From JAYFRE01 sp034926235 (GTDB lineage: Bacteria > Pseudomonadota > Alphaproteobacteria > Rhodospirillales > Magnetospirillaceae): a DNA stretch of 21,758 nt. The stretch is taken from contig JAYFRE010000078.1 in NCBI GenBank assembly GCA_034926235.1, positions 1-21,758 of the forward strand, written 5' to 3'. Below are positions 1 to 7,350 of this stretch, one piece after another (within the stretch, counting starts at the first letter, position 1; each line of letters starts with the position of its first letter). The position numbers and the translations under genes are program-made. Under the pieces are notes generated by a model. It worked only from the letters and a program-made list of their open reading frames with translations. It did not search any database and had not been told where the DNA came from.

Positions 1-1
1 G

Positions 2-367
2 GAACGCAGGGTTCCCTTCGGCGCGCCGGCGCGCCGCGCGATCGAGGACTGGCGCGCGGTCCGGACCCCAAAGGAAAGCCGCTGGCTATTCCCATCCGAT
101 AGCGGCAAGACGCCGTTCAGCCGTTCGGGCGTGTTCCGCGCCCTGGACAGGCTGGCCATCGCTGCCGGCATCCCGCCCGACCGGGTGTCGCCCCATGTGC
201 TGCGCCATTCCTTCGCCAGCCACATGCTGGCCCACGGGGCCGATCTGCGCAGCCTTCAGCAGATGCTGGGCCATGCCGACATCGCCACCACGGAAATCTA
301 CACCCATGTGCAAGACGAGCGGCTGATCGATCTGGTCACGCGCCATCACCCCCTGGCCAAGCGGTAG
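2..367 (+). CDS. xerD: Tyrosine recombinase XerD, C-terminal part (5' end outside the window)
   Basis: The reading frame is open from the left edge to a TAG stop and encodes about 121 residues, roughly the last 40% of a Xer recombinase of about 300 residues. The C-terminal catalytic signature is intact: the box with sequence HVLRHSFASHML supplies the His and Arg of the H-x-x-R motif, LGHADI supplies the second His, and the Tyr in EIYTHV is the nucleophile. XerD works with XerC at the dif site to resolve chromosome dimers before division. The reading SPHVLRHSFASH followed by HADIATTEIYTHV fits XerD better than XerC, and a second, complete xer gene at 18.7-19.7 kb fits XerC. The upstream Arg and Lys catalytic residues lie outside the window. 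The gene converges on gluQRS with only 15 bases between the two stops. Confidence 0.93.
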   Translation, partial: ERRVPFGAPARRAIEDWRAVRTPKESRWLFPSDSGKTPFSRSGVFRALDRLAIAAGIPPDRVSPHVLRHSFASHMLAHGADLRSLQQMLGHADIATTEIYTHVQDERLIDLVTRHHPLAKR

Positions 368-382
368 AACGCACCCGAGACG

Positions 383-1210
383 TCAGGCGAACCCTGCCAT
401 GCGCCGCACCTGTTCGGGGGAAAGCCCCTGTTCCCGAAGCCCACGCAACGACGGCGCGTTGTCACGTTTGGCCAAGCGCCGCCCTGTTTCATCCAGGATC
501 AGAGGATGATGCCGCCAGACCGGAACCGGCAGCCCGAGCAACGCCTGCAACAGACGATGCACATGGGTCGAGGGGAACAGATCCATGCCCCGCGTGACGA
601 TGTCGATCCCTTGCAAGGCGTCGTCCACGCTCACCGCCAGGTGATAGCTGGTCGGCGTGTCCTTGCGCGCCAGCACCACATCGCCGAAATCGTCAGGTCG
701 GGCCTCGATCTCGCCCTGATCCAGATCCCGCCAACTCAGCGGACCGGTCTCGGCCAGAGCGCGGGCCATATCCAGCCGGAGCGCAAAGGGAACGCCCTGC
801 GCTATCCGCTCCGCCCGCTGCCCCACCGACAGAGAATGGCAGATGCCGGGATAGATCGGTCCGTCCGGACCCTGGGGCGCATCGCCGGCGCGCGCGATGT
901 CGGCGCGGGTGCAAAAACAGGGATAGAGCAATCCCATCCCATCCAGCCGGGCAAGCGCCGCCCTATAATCCTCCATATGCGCCGATTGACGGCGCACCGG
1001 TTCGGGCCAGGACAGGCCCAGCCAGGACAGATCGTCGAAAATGGCCTGAACGAACGGTTCGCGGCAGCGGCTGGCATCGATATCCTCGATCCGCAGCAGA
1101 AAAGAGCCTTCCGCCCCGGCCTCGCGAGCCGCAAATAAAGCCGCATGGGCGTGACCCAGATGAAGCAGGCCGGTGGGGCTGGGCGCGAAACGGGTGGTGG
1201 CCGACATCAT
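383..1210 (-). CDS. gluQRS: Glutamyl-Q tRNA(Asp) synthetase GluQRS
   Basis: This protein of 275 residues resembles the catalytic half of glutamyl-tRNA synthetase without an anticodon-binding domain. Family knowledge: GluQRS activates glutamate and attaches it to the queuosine base at position 34 of tRNA(Asp), acting in the cytosol. The sequence shows the HIGH-like box HLGH at residues 17-20 after FAPSPTG, and a KMSKS-like loop RRLAKRD near 244-250. A zinc site is suggested by Cys98, Cys100, Tyr120 and Cys124 (YPCFC and IYPGICH). The length and the missing C-terminal domain separate it from GltX. The first two codons are both ATG and upstream Shine-Dalgarno complementarity is weak, so either could be the start. 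The gene diverges from the esterase gene across 68 bases. Confidence 0.93.
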   Translation of the reverse strand: MMSATTRFAPSPTGLLHLGHAHAALFAAREAGAEGSFLLRIEDIDASRCREPFVQAIFDDLSWLGLSWPEPVRRQSAHMEDYRAALARLDGMGLLYPCFCTRADIARAGDAPQGPDGPIYPGICHSLSVGQRAERIAQGVPFALRLDMARALAETGPLSWRDLDQGEIEARPDDFGDVVLARKDTPTSYHLAVSVDDALQGIDIVTRGMDLFPSTHVHRLLQALLGLPVPVWRHHPLILDETGRRLAKRDNAPSLRGLREQGLSPEQVRRMAGFA

Positions 1211-1278
1211 GGGCGTGACAATAGCATCCTCAATCGGTTAAGACTCGTTCCAACTTTCCATTATGGGAGTCGGGAAAA

Positions 1279-1938
1279 ATGCCCAGTCTCTCCGCTGCCC
1301 GGGTCGATCCGGCTTCTGGCGAAAAAGCCCAACAGCTTGTCGTGTTCCTGCACGGCGTCGGCGTGGACGGCAATGACCTTATCGGTCTTGCGCCCTATTT
1401 CGCCGCCCGTCTGCCGCACGCCGCGTTCCTGGCCCCGGACGCTCCCTTTCCCTATGACATGGCGCCGATGGGGCGGCAATGGTTCAGCCTCGCCGACCGC
1501 TCCCCTGCCGCGATCCTGGCGGGCGTGGAACGGACCGCGCCAATCCTGAACGGCTTTCTTGACGACGCACTGGACTCGTTCGGATTGGATGAGCAGCATT
1601 TGGCGCTGGTCGGATTCTCGCAAGGCACGATGATGGCGCTCCATGTGGCGCTGCGCCGACCACACCCATGCGCCGCCCTGGTCGGTTATTCGGGCCGGCT
1701 GATCGCGCCCGAACAGCTTGCTCGTGCGATCAAAAGCCGGCCTCCGGTGCTGCTGGTTCATGGCGATTCGGACGAAATGGTGCCTCCCACCAGTTTGCCG
1801 GCGGCCGAACAAGCGCTGCGGGCGGCGGGAATCGACGTGACCGCCAGGATGTGTCCAGGACTGGGCCACGGCATCAATGACGAGGGCGTGACCCTGGGAG
1901 TTGCGTTCCTCGCCCGCCATCTCGGCATGACGCATTAA
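1279..1938 (+). CDS. Phospholipase/carboxylesterase family serine hydrolase
   Basis: This alpha/beta hydrolase of 219 residues belongs to the acyl-protein thioesterase / carboxylesterase (YpfH-like) group. Visible elements are the oxyanion-hole region LHGVGVDGND near residue 25, the nucleophile elbow GFSQG with Ser114, the acid Asp165 in HGDSDEMVP, and the base His197 in GLGHG. There is no signal peptide, so it should be cytosolic and hydrolyse short-chain acyl esters or thioesters; the natural substrate cannot be read from sequence. The ATG at 1279 is preceded by GGGAG at 1265-1269, a well-placed ribosome binding site. A 131-base gap separates it from the HNH gene, so the two need not share an operon. 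Confidence 0.88.
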   Translation: MPSLSAARVDPASGEKAQQLVVFLHGVGVDGNDLIGLAPYFAARLPHAAFLAPDAPFPYDMAPMGRQWFSLADRSPAAILAGVERTAPILNGFLDDALDSFGLDEQHLALVGFSQGTMMALHVALRRPHPCAALVGYSGRLIAPEQLARAIKSRPPVLLVHGDSDEMVPPTSLPAAEQALRAAGIDVTARMCPGLGHGINDEGVTLGVAFLARHLGMTH

Positions 1939-2069
1939 CCGGGAAAGTCAGCAGCGCACAAACACGCGGTTCAGCTTGCGATAGAAATGGTTTCGTCACT
2001 TGATCCGGAAGCGATTTCGGAGGATACCCTGATCAACCCGTCCTCGATCCCGAAAGGGGGTGACCGTCG

Positions 2070-2633
2070 GTGGTTCTGGCGCTCGATGCCTGTCCGGCTC
2101 TGGTCCTGAACGCGGATTTCCGCCCGCTCAGCTACTTCCCCCTGTCTCTATGGTCCTGGCAGGAAGCGCTGAAGGCGGCAGTCGCGGGACGCGTCGATGT
2201 CGTGTCCGTCTATAACCGCCAGGTGCGTTCGCCCCGTTCGGTCCTGTCCCTGCCCAGCGTCATCGCGCTGAAAGACTATATCCCCCCGACGCGGCGACCT
2301 GCCTTCACCCGCTTCAATCTGTTCCTGAGGGACCGTTTCACCTGCCAATATTGCGGCGGGACTCTGCCGACCCAGGATTTGACCTTCGACCATGTCGTCC
2401 CCCGCTCACGCGGGGGGCTCAGCACCTGGGAGAATGTCGTCACCGCCTGCGCGCCCTGCAATCTCGCCAAGGCAAACAAGCTGCCGCGCGAGGTTGGCAT
2501 GATCCCGCTCAACCGGCCTATCGCGCCTTCAGGCTCCCAACTTCAGAATCTGGGCCGCGCTTTTCCGCCCAACCATCTGCATGAAAGCTGGCGCGACTTC
2601 CTCTATTGGGATAGCGAGCTGGACCCCATCTGA
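2070..2633 (+). CDS. HNH endonuclease family protein
   Basis: This protein of 187 residues has a conserved N-terminal segment (PALVLNADFRPLSYFPLSLW) followed by an HNH nuclease domain. The domain shows a zinc pair CQYC (Cys92, Cys95), the metal-binding core FDHVVPRSRGG with His108, the middle Asn122 in TWENVV, and a second zinc pair CAPC (Cys127, Cys130) followed by Asn131. Compact proteins of this kind are widespread as single chromosomal genes in alphaproteobacteria. They are probably DNA endonucleases, but no biological role is firmly established to my knowledge, and no toxin, methylase or phage gene lies nearby. The start is GTG at 2070: an in-frame TGA at 2061 rules out longer versions, and a purine-rich GGGGGTGA lies 6 bases upstream. 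A terminator follows the gene. Confidence 0.9.
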   Translation: MVLALDACPALVLNADFRPLSYFPLSLWSWQEALKAAVAGRVDVVSVYNRQVRSPRSVLSLPSVIALKDYIPPTRRPAFTRFNLFLRDRFTCQYCGGTLPTQDLTFDHVVPRSRGGLSTWENVVTACAPCNLAKANKLPREVGMIPLNRPIAPSGSQLQNLGRAFPPNHLHESWRDFLYWDSELDPI

Positions 2634-2647
2634 TCCTGGACGGGACC

Positions 2648-2687
2648 CCGGAGGAGCCGCTTTGCACAGGGCTTCCTCCGGTTTTTC
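2648..2687 (+). terminator. Rho-independent terminator of the HNH gene
   Basis: An 8-bp GC-rich stem (CCGGAGGA at 2648-2655 with TCCTCCGG at 2674-2681) can be lengthened by GCC/GGC pairs past one bulged T, and it is followed directly by TTTTTC. It starts 15 bases after the HNH stop. Read on the other strand it has no T-run, so it probably does not stop the convergent ribB transcript. Confidence 0.85.
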
Positions 2688-2697
2688 TTATCCCCGA

Positions 2698-3369
2698 TCA
2701 GGCGACGATGCGGTCCTGCCAGCGGCGATAGGCGGCGATGTCCTCGATGGTCACCACCGGCAGATCATAGCGTTCGGCGAAACGCTCGATATCAGCACCC
2801 CGCGACATGGTGCCGTCAGGGTTCATCAGTTCGCACAAAACGGCGGCGGGCTTGAACCCCGACAGGCGGGCCAAATCGACCGATCCCTCGGTGTGGCCGC
2901 GCCGACCCAGGACGCCGGCCGGATGCGCCGCCAGCGGGAAGATATGCCCGGGGCGCACCAGATCATCGGGCTGCGCGCCATCGGCCACCGCAGCCAGGAT
3001 GGTGGTCACGCGGTCAGCCGCCGACACGCCGGTGGTGACGCCGCGCGCGGCCTCGATGGTGACCGTGAAGGCCGTTCCCTGGCGGTTCTGATTCTCGCTC
3101 ACCATCGGCGGCAGGCCGAGGCGGTCGAGTTCGGTCCGGGGCAGGCACAGGCAAACGATGCCGCTGCATTCGCGGATCAGCATCGCCATGTTGGCGTCAT
3201 CGACCTTTTCAGCGGCGATGATCAGGTCGGCTTCATTCTCGCGGTCCTCGTCATCCATCATGATGACGGGGCGGCCTTCGCGCATGGCGGCGATGGCGCG
3301 GTCGATCCTTTCCCGGCGCACGGCCAAGGCAGGCATGGGCATTTTGGGGGTAACAGTTTGAGTAGACAT
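2698..3369 (-). CDS. ribB: 3,4-dihydroxy-2-butanone 4-phosphate synthase RibB
   Basis: RibB converts ribulose 5-phosphate to 3,4-dihydroxy-2-butanone 4-phosphate and formate, the four-carbon branch of riboflavin synthesis, in the cytosol. The 223-residue protein shows the substrate and metal motif DDEDRENE (residues 39-46), the CLCLPR segment near 73-78, VTTGVSAADR, RPGHIFPL (His142), GHTE (159-161) and Glu180 in LCELMN. It is a stand-alone RibB without a fused GTP cyclohydrolase II domain. I chose the ATG at 3369, not the longer open frame to 3471, because a strong GAGGAG ribosome binding site lies 7 bases upstream and because the extra 34 codons would run through riboswitch linker hairpins. 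It is regulated by the FMN riboswitch directly upstream. Confidence 0.95.
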   Translation of the reverse strand: MSTQTVTPKMPMPALAVRRERIDRAIAAMREGRPVIMMDDEDRENEADLIIAAEKVDDANMAMLIRECSGIVCLCLPRTELDRLGLPPMVSENQNRQGTAFTVTIEAARGVTTGVSAADRVTTILAAVADGAQPDDLVRPGHIFPLAAHPAGVLGRRGHTEGSVDLARLSGFKPAAVLCELMNPDGTMSRGADIERFAERYDLPVVTIEDIAAYRRWQDRIVA

Positions 3370-3415
3370 TGAAACGCTCCTCGCGAACAAAAATAAGGCG
3401 AAAAAAAGCGTTTCA
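3370..3415 (-). promoter_or_regulatory. Hairpin flanking the ribB ribosome binding site (riboswitch expression platform)
   Basis: On the transcript, UGAAACGCU (3415-3407) is perfectly complementary over 9 bases to AGCGUUUCA (3378-3370). The second arm overlaps the end of the GAGGAG ribosome binding site and ends directly before the ribB ATG. Forming this stem should hide the start site. No hairpin abuts the seven-T run at 3401-3407, so control looks translational and not by early termination. That it is the OFF conformation is inference. Confidence 0.6.
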
Positions 3416-3478
3416 GGGCAACAACGGACACGGTCCGGTATGCCCCCTGGAATCGGGGGCGCCGGAACCATGGCGCCG

Positions 3479-3623
3479 CATCTTCTTTCATCCGGACTAT
3501 GACCGTCGGCTCTGGCATTCGACCAGATCTGCTGACCTTGCGTTGCCGCAAGCGCTCGCGGGCTTGCCCCGGGTCGCCCCGAAGCCTACCGCCGGTGGGG
3601 AGTTTCACCCCGCCCTGAAGACG
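3479..3623 (-). ncRNA. FMN riboswitch (RFN element) aptamer upstream of ribB
   Basis: Read on the minus strand, this segment carries the RFN signature blocks in order: GGGCGGGGTGAAACTCCCC, CACCGGCGGTAGG, AGCCCGCGAG, GGTCAGCAGATCTGGT, GCCAGAGCCGACGGT, and AGTCCGGATGAAAGAAG. The closing helix P1 pairs CGTCTTC (3623-3617) with GAAGATG (3485-3479) over 7 bp including one G-T. A variable hairpin, CTTGCG-GCAA-CGCAAG, sits inside. Family knowledge: the aptamer binds flavin mononucleotide and represses riboflavin genes. It is followed by a roughly 110-base linker with several small hairpins leading to the ribB start. Confidence 0.96.
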
Positions 3624-3766
3624 TAATTTAAGTCCTAGCACACAAGAACGGCGCAAGGAAAGCCCCCCTGGCTTGAAGCGGGAAAAGAAAAATGCTGTGA
3701 TGCGCCCGGTGAAGCAACCGGCCGCCGCGCCGGCCCTTGTGGCACGCCTCCTTATCCCTGGAACCG

Positions 3767-4447
3767 ATGGCCCGTTTTCCGATCACCCGCCGCCGACTAG
3801 CCCTCGCTCTCGCGGCCGCCGTGATGCTGCCCATTCTGCTGGTTCTACTGTTCAGGGTCGTGCCGCCGCCGGTGACACCGCTCATGCTCATCCGTTTGGT
3901 CGAAGGCGAGGGAATCGACCGCCAATGGAAACCGCTCGACTCCGTATCACCCTCCCTGATCCGCGCCGTCATCGCCTCCGAAGACGCCAAATTCTGCCGT
4001 CATAGCGGCTTCGATTGGGAGGCCATCGACAAGGCCATCGACCGTTACGGTTCGGGGGGCCGCGTTCTGGGCGCCAGCACGATCTCGATGCAGACGGCCA
4101 AGAATCTGTTCCTGTGGCCGGGCCGGGATTTCGTGCGCAAGGGATTCGAGGCCGGCCTGACCGTTCTGCTCGAAACATTCTGGAGCAAGGACCGGATCAT
4201 GGAAGTCTATCTCAACATCGTCGAATGGGGGCCCGGCATCTATGGCGCGGAGGCGGCGGCGCGTCACTATTACGGAAAGCCGGCGAAAACACTGACACAA
4301 GGCGAGGCTGCGGCGCTGGCGGCGGTGCTGCCCAGCCCGCGCCGCTGGTCGCCCACCCAACCCACGCGGCTGGTGCGCAACCGTATCCGCGTCATCAGCC
4401 AGCGCATGAACCAGATTCCTGCCCCGTCCACCCGGCTCTGTCCTTGA
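3767..4447 (+). CDS. mtgA: Monofunctional biosynthetic peptidoglycan transglycosylase MtgA
   Basis: This 226-residue protein of the GT51 family polymerises lipid II into glycan strands at the outer face of the inner membrane. A short basic N-terminus is followed by one membrane segment (about residues 11-32). The GT51 motifs are all present: ASEDAKFCRHSGF with catalytic Glu72, GASTISMQTAKNLFL (about 102-116), and WSKDRIMEVYLNIVEWG (about 139-155). There is no transpeptidase domain, and the length is normal for MtgA. The frame is open back to a TTG at 3737, but the ATG at 3767 gives the usual short cytoplasmic tail before the membrane helix, so I prefer it; the upstream ribosome binding site is weak. 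It diverges from ribB and its riboswitch and sits just ahead of gpmI. Confidence 0.93.
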   Translation: MARFPITRRRLALALAAAVMLPILLVLLFRVVPPPVTPLMLIRLVEGEGIDRQWKPLDSVSPSLIRAVIASEDAKFCRHSGFDWEAIDKAIDRYGSGGRVLGASTISMQTAKNLFLWPGRDFVRKGFEAGLTVLLETFWSKDRIMEVYLNIVEWGPGIYGAEAAARHYYGKPAKTLTQGEAAALAAVLPSPRRWSPTQPTRLVRNRIRVISQRMNQIPAPSTRLCP

Positions 4448-4504
4448 GATTTCCTCCCTTCCGCCATGGCATTGCCATGCGGGCTCGCCTATAGTACGGA
4501 GACC

Positions 4505-6082
4505 ATGGAAAACAGAACGCACCCCGATTCCCCCACGCCCCGTCCGGTCGTGCTCTGCATTCTGGACGGCTGGGGCTATCGCCCCGAGCGCACGGACAAC
4601 GCCATCGCGCTCGCCAATACCCCGGTCTGGGATTCGCTCCTGACCGATTGCCCTCATGCCTTGCTCGCCACTTCGGGCGGCGATGTCGGACTCCCCGACG
4701 GCCAGATGGGCAATTCCGAAGTCGGGCACATGAATATCGGCGCGGGCCGCGTCGTCATGCAGGAGCTGCCCCGCATCGACCGCGCCGTGGCGGACGGATC
4801 GCTCGCCCGCAATCCGACGCTGCTCGACGCCATCGCGGCCTTGAAAAAATCCGGCGGCGTCCTGCATTTGATCGGTCTGCTTTCGCCGGGCGGCGTCCAT
4901 TCCAGCCAGGCTCACATTCTGGCCCTGGCCCGCACGGTCGCCCAGGCCGGCGTGCCGGTCCGGATTCATGCGCTGCTGGACGGGCGCGACACGCCGCCCT
5001 CCTCCGGTCTTGGCTATATGAAGACGTTCCTGGCCGGCATCCAGGGACTGGACATCGCCGTCGCCACCGTGGCCGGGCGCTTCTACGGCATGGACCGCGA
5101 CAAACGCTGGGACCGCGTTCAGTGCGCCTATGACGCCATCGTCAGCGCAAAGGGTGCGCCGGCAAAGGACGCCTTGGCCGCGATTGAGGCGTCTTACGCG
5201 GACGGTAAAACCGATGAGTTCATGCTGCCCGCGATCATCGGCGATTATGCCGGCATCAGGGACGGCGACGGCGTGGCCATGGCCAATTTCCGCGCCGACC
5301 GCGCCCGCGAGATTCTGACCGCACTGCTGGATCCCGCTTTCGACGGCTTCGCGCGCGGCCATGTCGCCTCCTTCGCCGTCCGGCTGGGGATGACGGAATA
5401 TTCCGACGCCCTCAACCCGTTTCTTAACACCCTGTTTCCGGCAGAAAGCCTGACCGGCATCCTGGGCGAAATCGTCTCGGCCTCGGGACGCACCCAGCTG
5501 CGCATCGCCGAAACCGAGAAATACGCCCATGTCACCTTTTTCCTGAATGGCGGGCGCGAGCAGGTCTTCGCCGGAGAGGATCGCATCCTGGTGCCCAGCC
5601 CCAAGGTGGCGACCTATGATCTGAAGCCCGAAATGTCGGCGTTCGAGGTCACCGACCGTCTGGTCGAGGCGGTCGAGTCCGGGCGCTATGATTTAATCGT
5701 GGTCAATTACGCCAATGGCGACATGGTCGGTCACACCGGCATCCTGGCTGCGGCCATCCAAGCGGTCGAAGCGGTCGATTCCTGCCTGGGCCGTCTGACG
5801 AACGCGGTGCGCAAGGCCGGCGGCGTCATGCTGATCACCGCCGATCATGGCAATGCCGAACAAATGAAGGACCCGGTCACCGGCGAACCCTTCACCGCCC
5901 ATACGACGGGCCGCGTTCCGGTCATCCTCGTCAATGGAGGCAGCCGGAACCAGTTGCATGATGGACGCCTGGCCGATATCGCCCCGACTCTTCTAGCCTT
6001 CCTCGGGCTTAAACAACCGGTGGAAATGACCGGCCGGTCCCTGCTGGACCCAGCCTCCCCAAAGGAGGAACACGCGCGATAG
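4505..6082 (+). CDS. gpmI: 2,3-bisphosphoglycerate-independent phosphoglycerate mutase
   Basis: GpmI interconverts 3- and 2-phosphoglycerate in glycolysis and gluconeogenesis, using two Mn ions and a phosphoserine intermediate. From ATG 4505 the protein has 525 residues, normal for the family. Visible features are CILDGWG with metal-ligand Asp21, and MGNSEVGHMNIGAGR with catalytic Ser71. Further on are DGRDTPPSSG, the metal site ANGDMVGHTG, TADHGNAEQM, and the C-terminal HTTGRVPVI. An upstream in-frame ATG at 4466 would add 13 residues. The 4505 start has GGAG at 4498-4501 with a short 3-base spacing, so the choice is not certain. The stop overlaps the next start by one base (TAGTG), indicating translational coupling with the envC-like gene. 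It appears to head the operon running to rppH. Confidence 0.96.
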   Translation: MENRTHPDSPTPRPVVLCILDGWGYRPERTDNAIALANTPVWDSLLTDCPHALLATSGGDVGLPDGQMGNSEVGHMNIGAGRVVMQELPRIDRAVADGSLARNPTLLDAIAALKKSGGVLHLIGLLSPGGVHSSQAHILALARTVAQAGVPVRIHALLDGRDTPPSSGLGYMKTFLAGIQGLDIAVATVAGRFYGMDRDKRWDRVQCAYDAIVSAKGAPAKDALAAIEASYADGKTDEFMLPAIIGDYAGIRDGDGVAMANFRADRAREILTALLDPAFDGFARGHVASFAVRLGMTEYSDALNPFLNTLFPAESLTGILGEIVSASGRTQLRIAETEKYAHVTFFLNGGREQVFAGEDRILVPSPKVATYDLKPEMSAFEVTDRLVEAVESGRYDLIVVNYANGDMVGHTGILAAAIQAVEAVDSCLGRLTNAVRKAGGVMLITADHGNAEQMKDPVTGEPFTAHTTGRVPVILVNGGSRNQLHDGRLADIAPTLLAFLGLKQPVEMTGRSLLDPASPKEEHAR

Positions 6083-7347
6083 TGCCCCGGCCTGACACCT
6101 CGTTGCGGGCGCGAACGGCCGCCGTCCTGATTCTGGCGGCGGCCCTTGCCGTTCATACTCTTCCCGCCGCCGGGGCCGATCCAGCGCCCGACATCCGGCT
6201 GAAGCAGTTGGAACGGGAAATGAAGAAAAGCGAGGCCGAAAGCGAAACCATCCGCCGCAAGGCCGACACTCTGGCCCGCGAACAGGCTCAGATTCGCAAG
6301 GAAATGGTGGCCGCCGCCCGCGCGGTCCAAGAACATGAGGACAAGCTGTCCGAACTGGAAATCCAGCTTGAAGATCTGGGGCTGCTCGAACGCGAGAAAA
6401 CCGCCGCCCTGGACTGGAAACGCCAGCAAATGAACGGCGTGCTGACGGCTTTGCAACGGCTGGCGGTCCGCCCGCCCGAAGCCCTGATCGTGCAGCCGTC
6501 CCCTCCGGCCGATACGGTGCGCAGCGCCATCCTGCTGCGCTCAGCCGTGCCCACGATCGCGGAACAAGCCGCATCCTTGCGCGCCGAAATCGACACCCTG
6601 ACCACCTTGCGAAGCGATATCGGCCGGCAGAAAGAACGGATCGCGATCCAGACGAAAAAACGCGACGAAGAGCATCGGCGTCTGACGGCCCTGCATGAAC
6701 GAAAACAGCAATTGCAGAAAGACACCGAAGAGCAGCGCGCCGAAAGCGAGCGCCGTCTCAAGGCCATGGCCGGAGAAGCGGCGGATCTCAAGGATTTGCT
6801 CGCCCGCCTGGATGCCGAAAAGAAGCGCGCCGAAGCCGAACGCATCCAGCGTGAAAAAGAACGCAAGGCGGCAATGGCGAAAAACCAGGCCGGAAAACCG
6901 GGCCGGGATGAGGATACGTCCTCCCGCTCCAACTCGTCGGACAACGCCTTCAGCCGCGCCAAGGGGCAAATGCCGTTCCCGGCCCGAGGAAGGGTTGTGG
7001 CTTCTTTTGGTCAAAAGGATAATACGGGCCAGGACAGTCGCGGCATTTCGATCGCGACCCGAGACGGAGCCCAGGTCATCGCCCCGTCCAACGGTCAAAT
7101 CCTGTTCGCCGGACCGTTCCGCGGTTACGGGCTGCTCTTGATCATCGAGCATGGCGAGGGATATCATACGCTGCTTGCCGGAATGGCCCATATCGACGGG
7201 GCCGTCGGCCAGCATGTTGTTGCCGGTGAGCCGGTCGGCGTCATGGGACAAGCCGGAGGCTCGCCTCTTCTTTATGTCGAGTTGCGCCATCACGGCCAAC
7301 CCGTCAATCCTCTGCCGTGGCTCTCAGCGCAAAAAAACAAGGGTTAG
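6082..7347 (+). CDS. envC: EnvC-like murein hydrolase activator (degenerate LytM/M23 domain)
   Basis: This 421-residue protein has a signal peptide (hydrophobic 11-30, likely cleavage near the Ala-Gly at 30-32), long charged coiled-coil segments at about 35-130 and 160-270, a Ser/Asn-rich linker near 275-292, and a C-terminal LytM (peptidase M23) domain from about 297. The LytM zinc ligands are replaced: the usual H-x-G-x-D block reads SRGISIA (Ser319) and the final H-x-E block reads LYVEL, with Tyr398 where active enzymes have His. The ending QPVNPLPWL closely resembles E. coli EnvC. By family knowledge such proteins do not cut peptidoglycan; they activate periplasmic amidases during cell separation. 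The start is GTG 6082, overlapping the gpmI stop, with an AAAGGAGG site 13 bases upstream. ctpA follows after 3 bases. Confidence 0.9.
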   Translation: MPRPDTSLRARTAAVLILAAALAVHTLPAAGADPAPDIRLKQLEREMKKSEAESETIRRKADTLAREQAQIRKEMVAAARAVQEHEDKLSELEIQLEDLGLLEREKTAALDWKRQQMNGVLTALQRLAVRPPEALIVQPSPPADTVRSAILLRSAVPTIAEQAASLRAEIDTLTTLRSDIGRQKERIAIQTKKRDEEHRRLTALHERKQQLQKDTEEQRAESERRLKAMAGEAADLKDLLARLDAEKKRAEAERIQREKERKAAMAKNQAGKPGRDEDTSSRSNSSDNAFSRAKGQMPFPARGRVVASFGQKDNTGQDSRGISIATRDGAQVIAPSNGQILFAGPFRGYGLLLIIEHGEGYHTLLAGMAHIDGAVGQHVVAGEPVGVMGQAGGSPLLYVELRHHGQPVNPLPWLSAQKNKG

Positions 7348-7350
7348 TGG

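Noticed and set aside
1987..2109. 40-codon open frame overlapping the start of the HNH gene in another frame
   Set aside because: It starts with ATG but has no ribosome binding site and no recognisable sequence. A leader peptide is possible but unsupported.
2070..2633. HNH gene as part of a defence or restriction system
   Set aside because: Its neighbours are an esterase and ribB, with no methylase, helicase, toxin or phage gene. The protein looks like the common stand-alone alphaproteobacterial type.
3401..3407. Seven-T run on the minus strand as a riboswitch-controlled terminator
   Set aside because: No hairpin directly abuts it; the nearest upstream stem (CGGAC/GTCCG) ends well before it, so transcription termination is less likely than translational control.
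3370..3471. N-terminal extension of RibB to the ATG at 3471
   Set aside because: The 34 extra codons cover the riboswitch linker and its hairpins. The strong GAGGAG site and conserved protein start support ATG 3369.
3947..5530. 527-codon minus-strand open frame across mtgA and gpmI
   Set aside because: It is antisense to two clearly recognised genes, its composition is biased, and it shows no family features.
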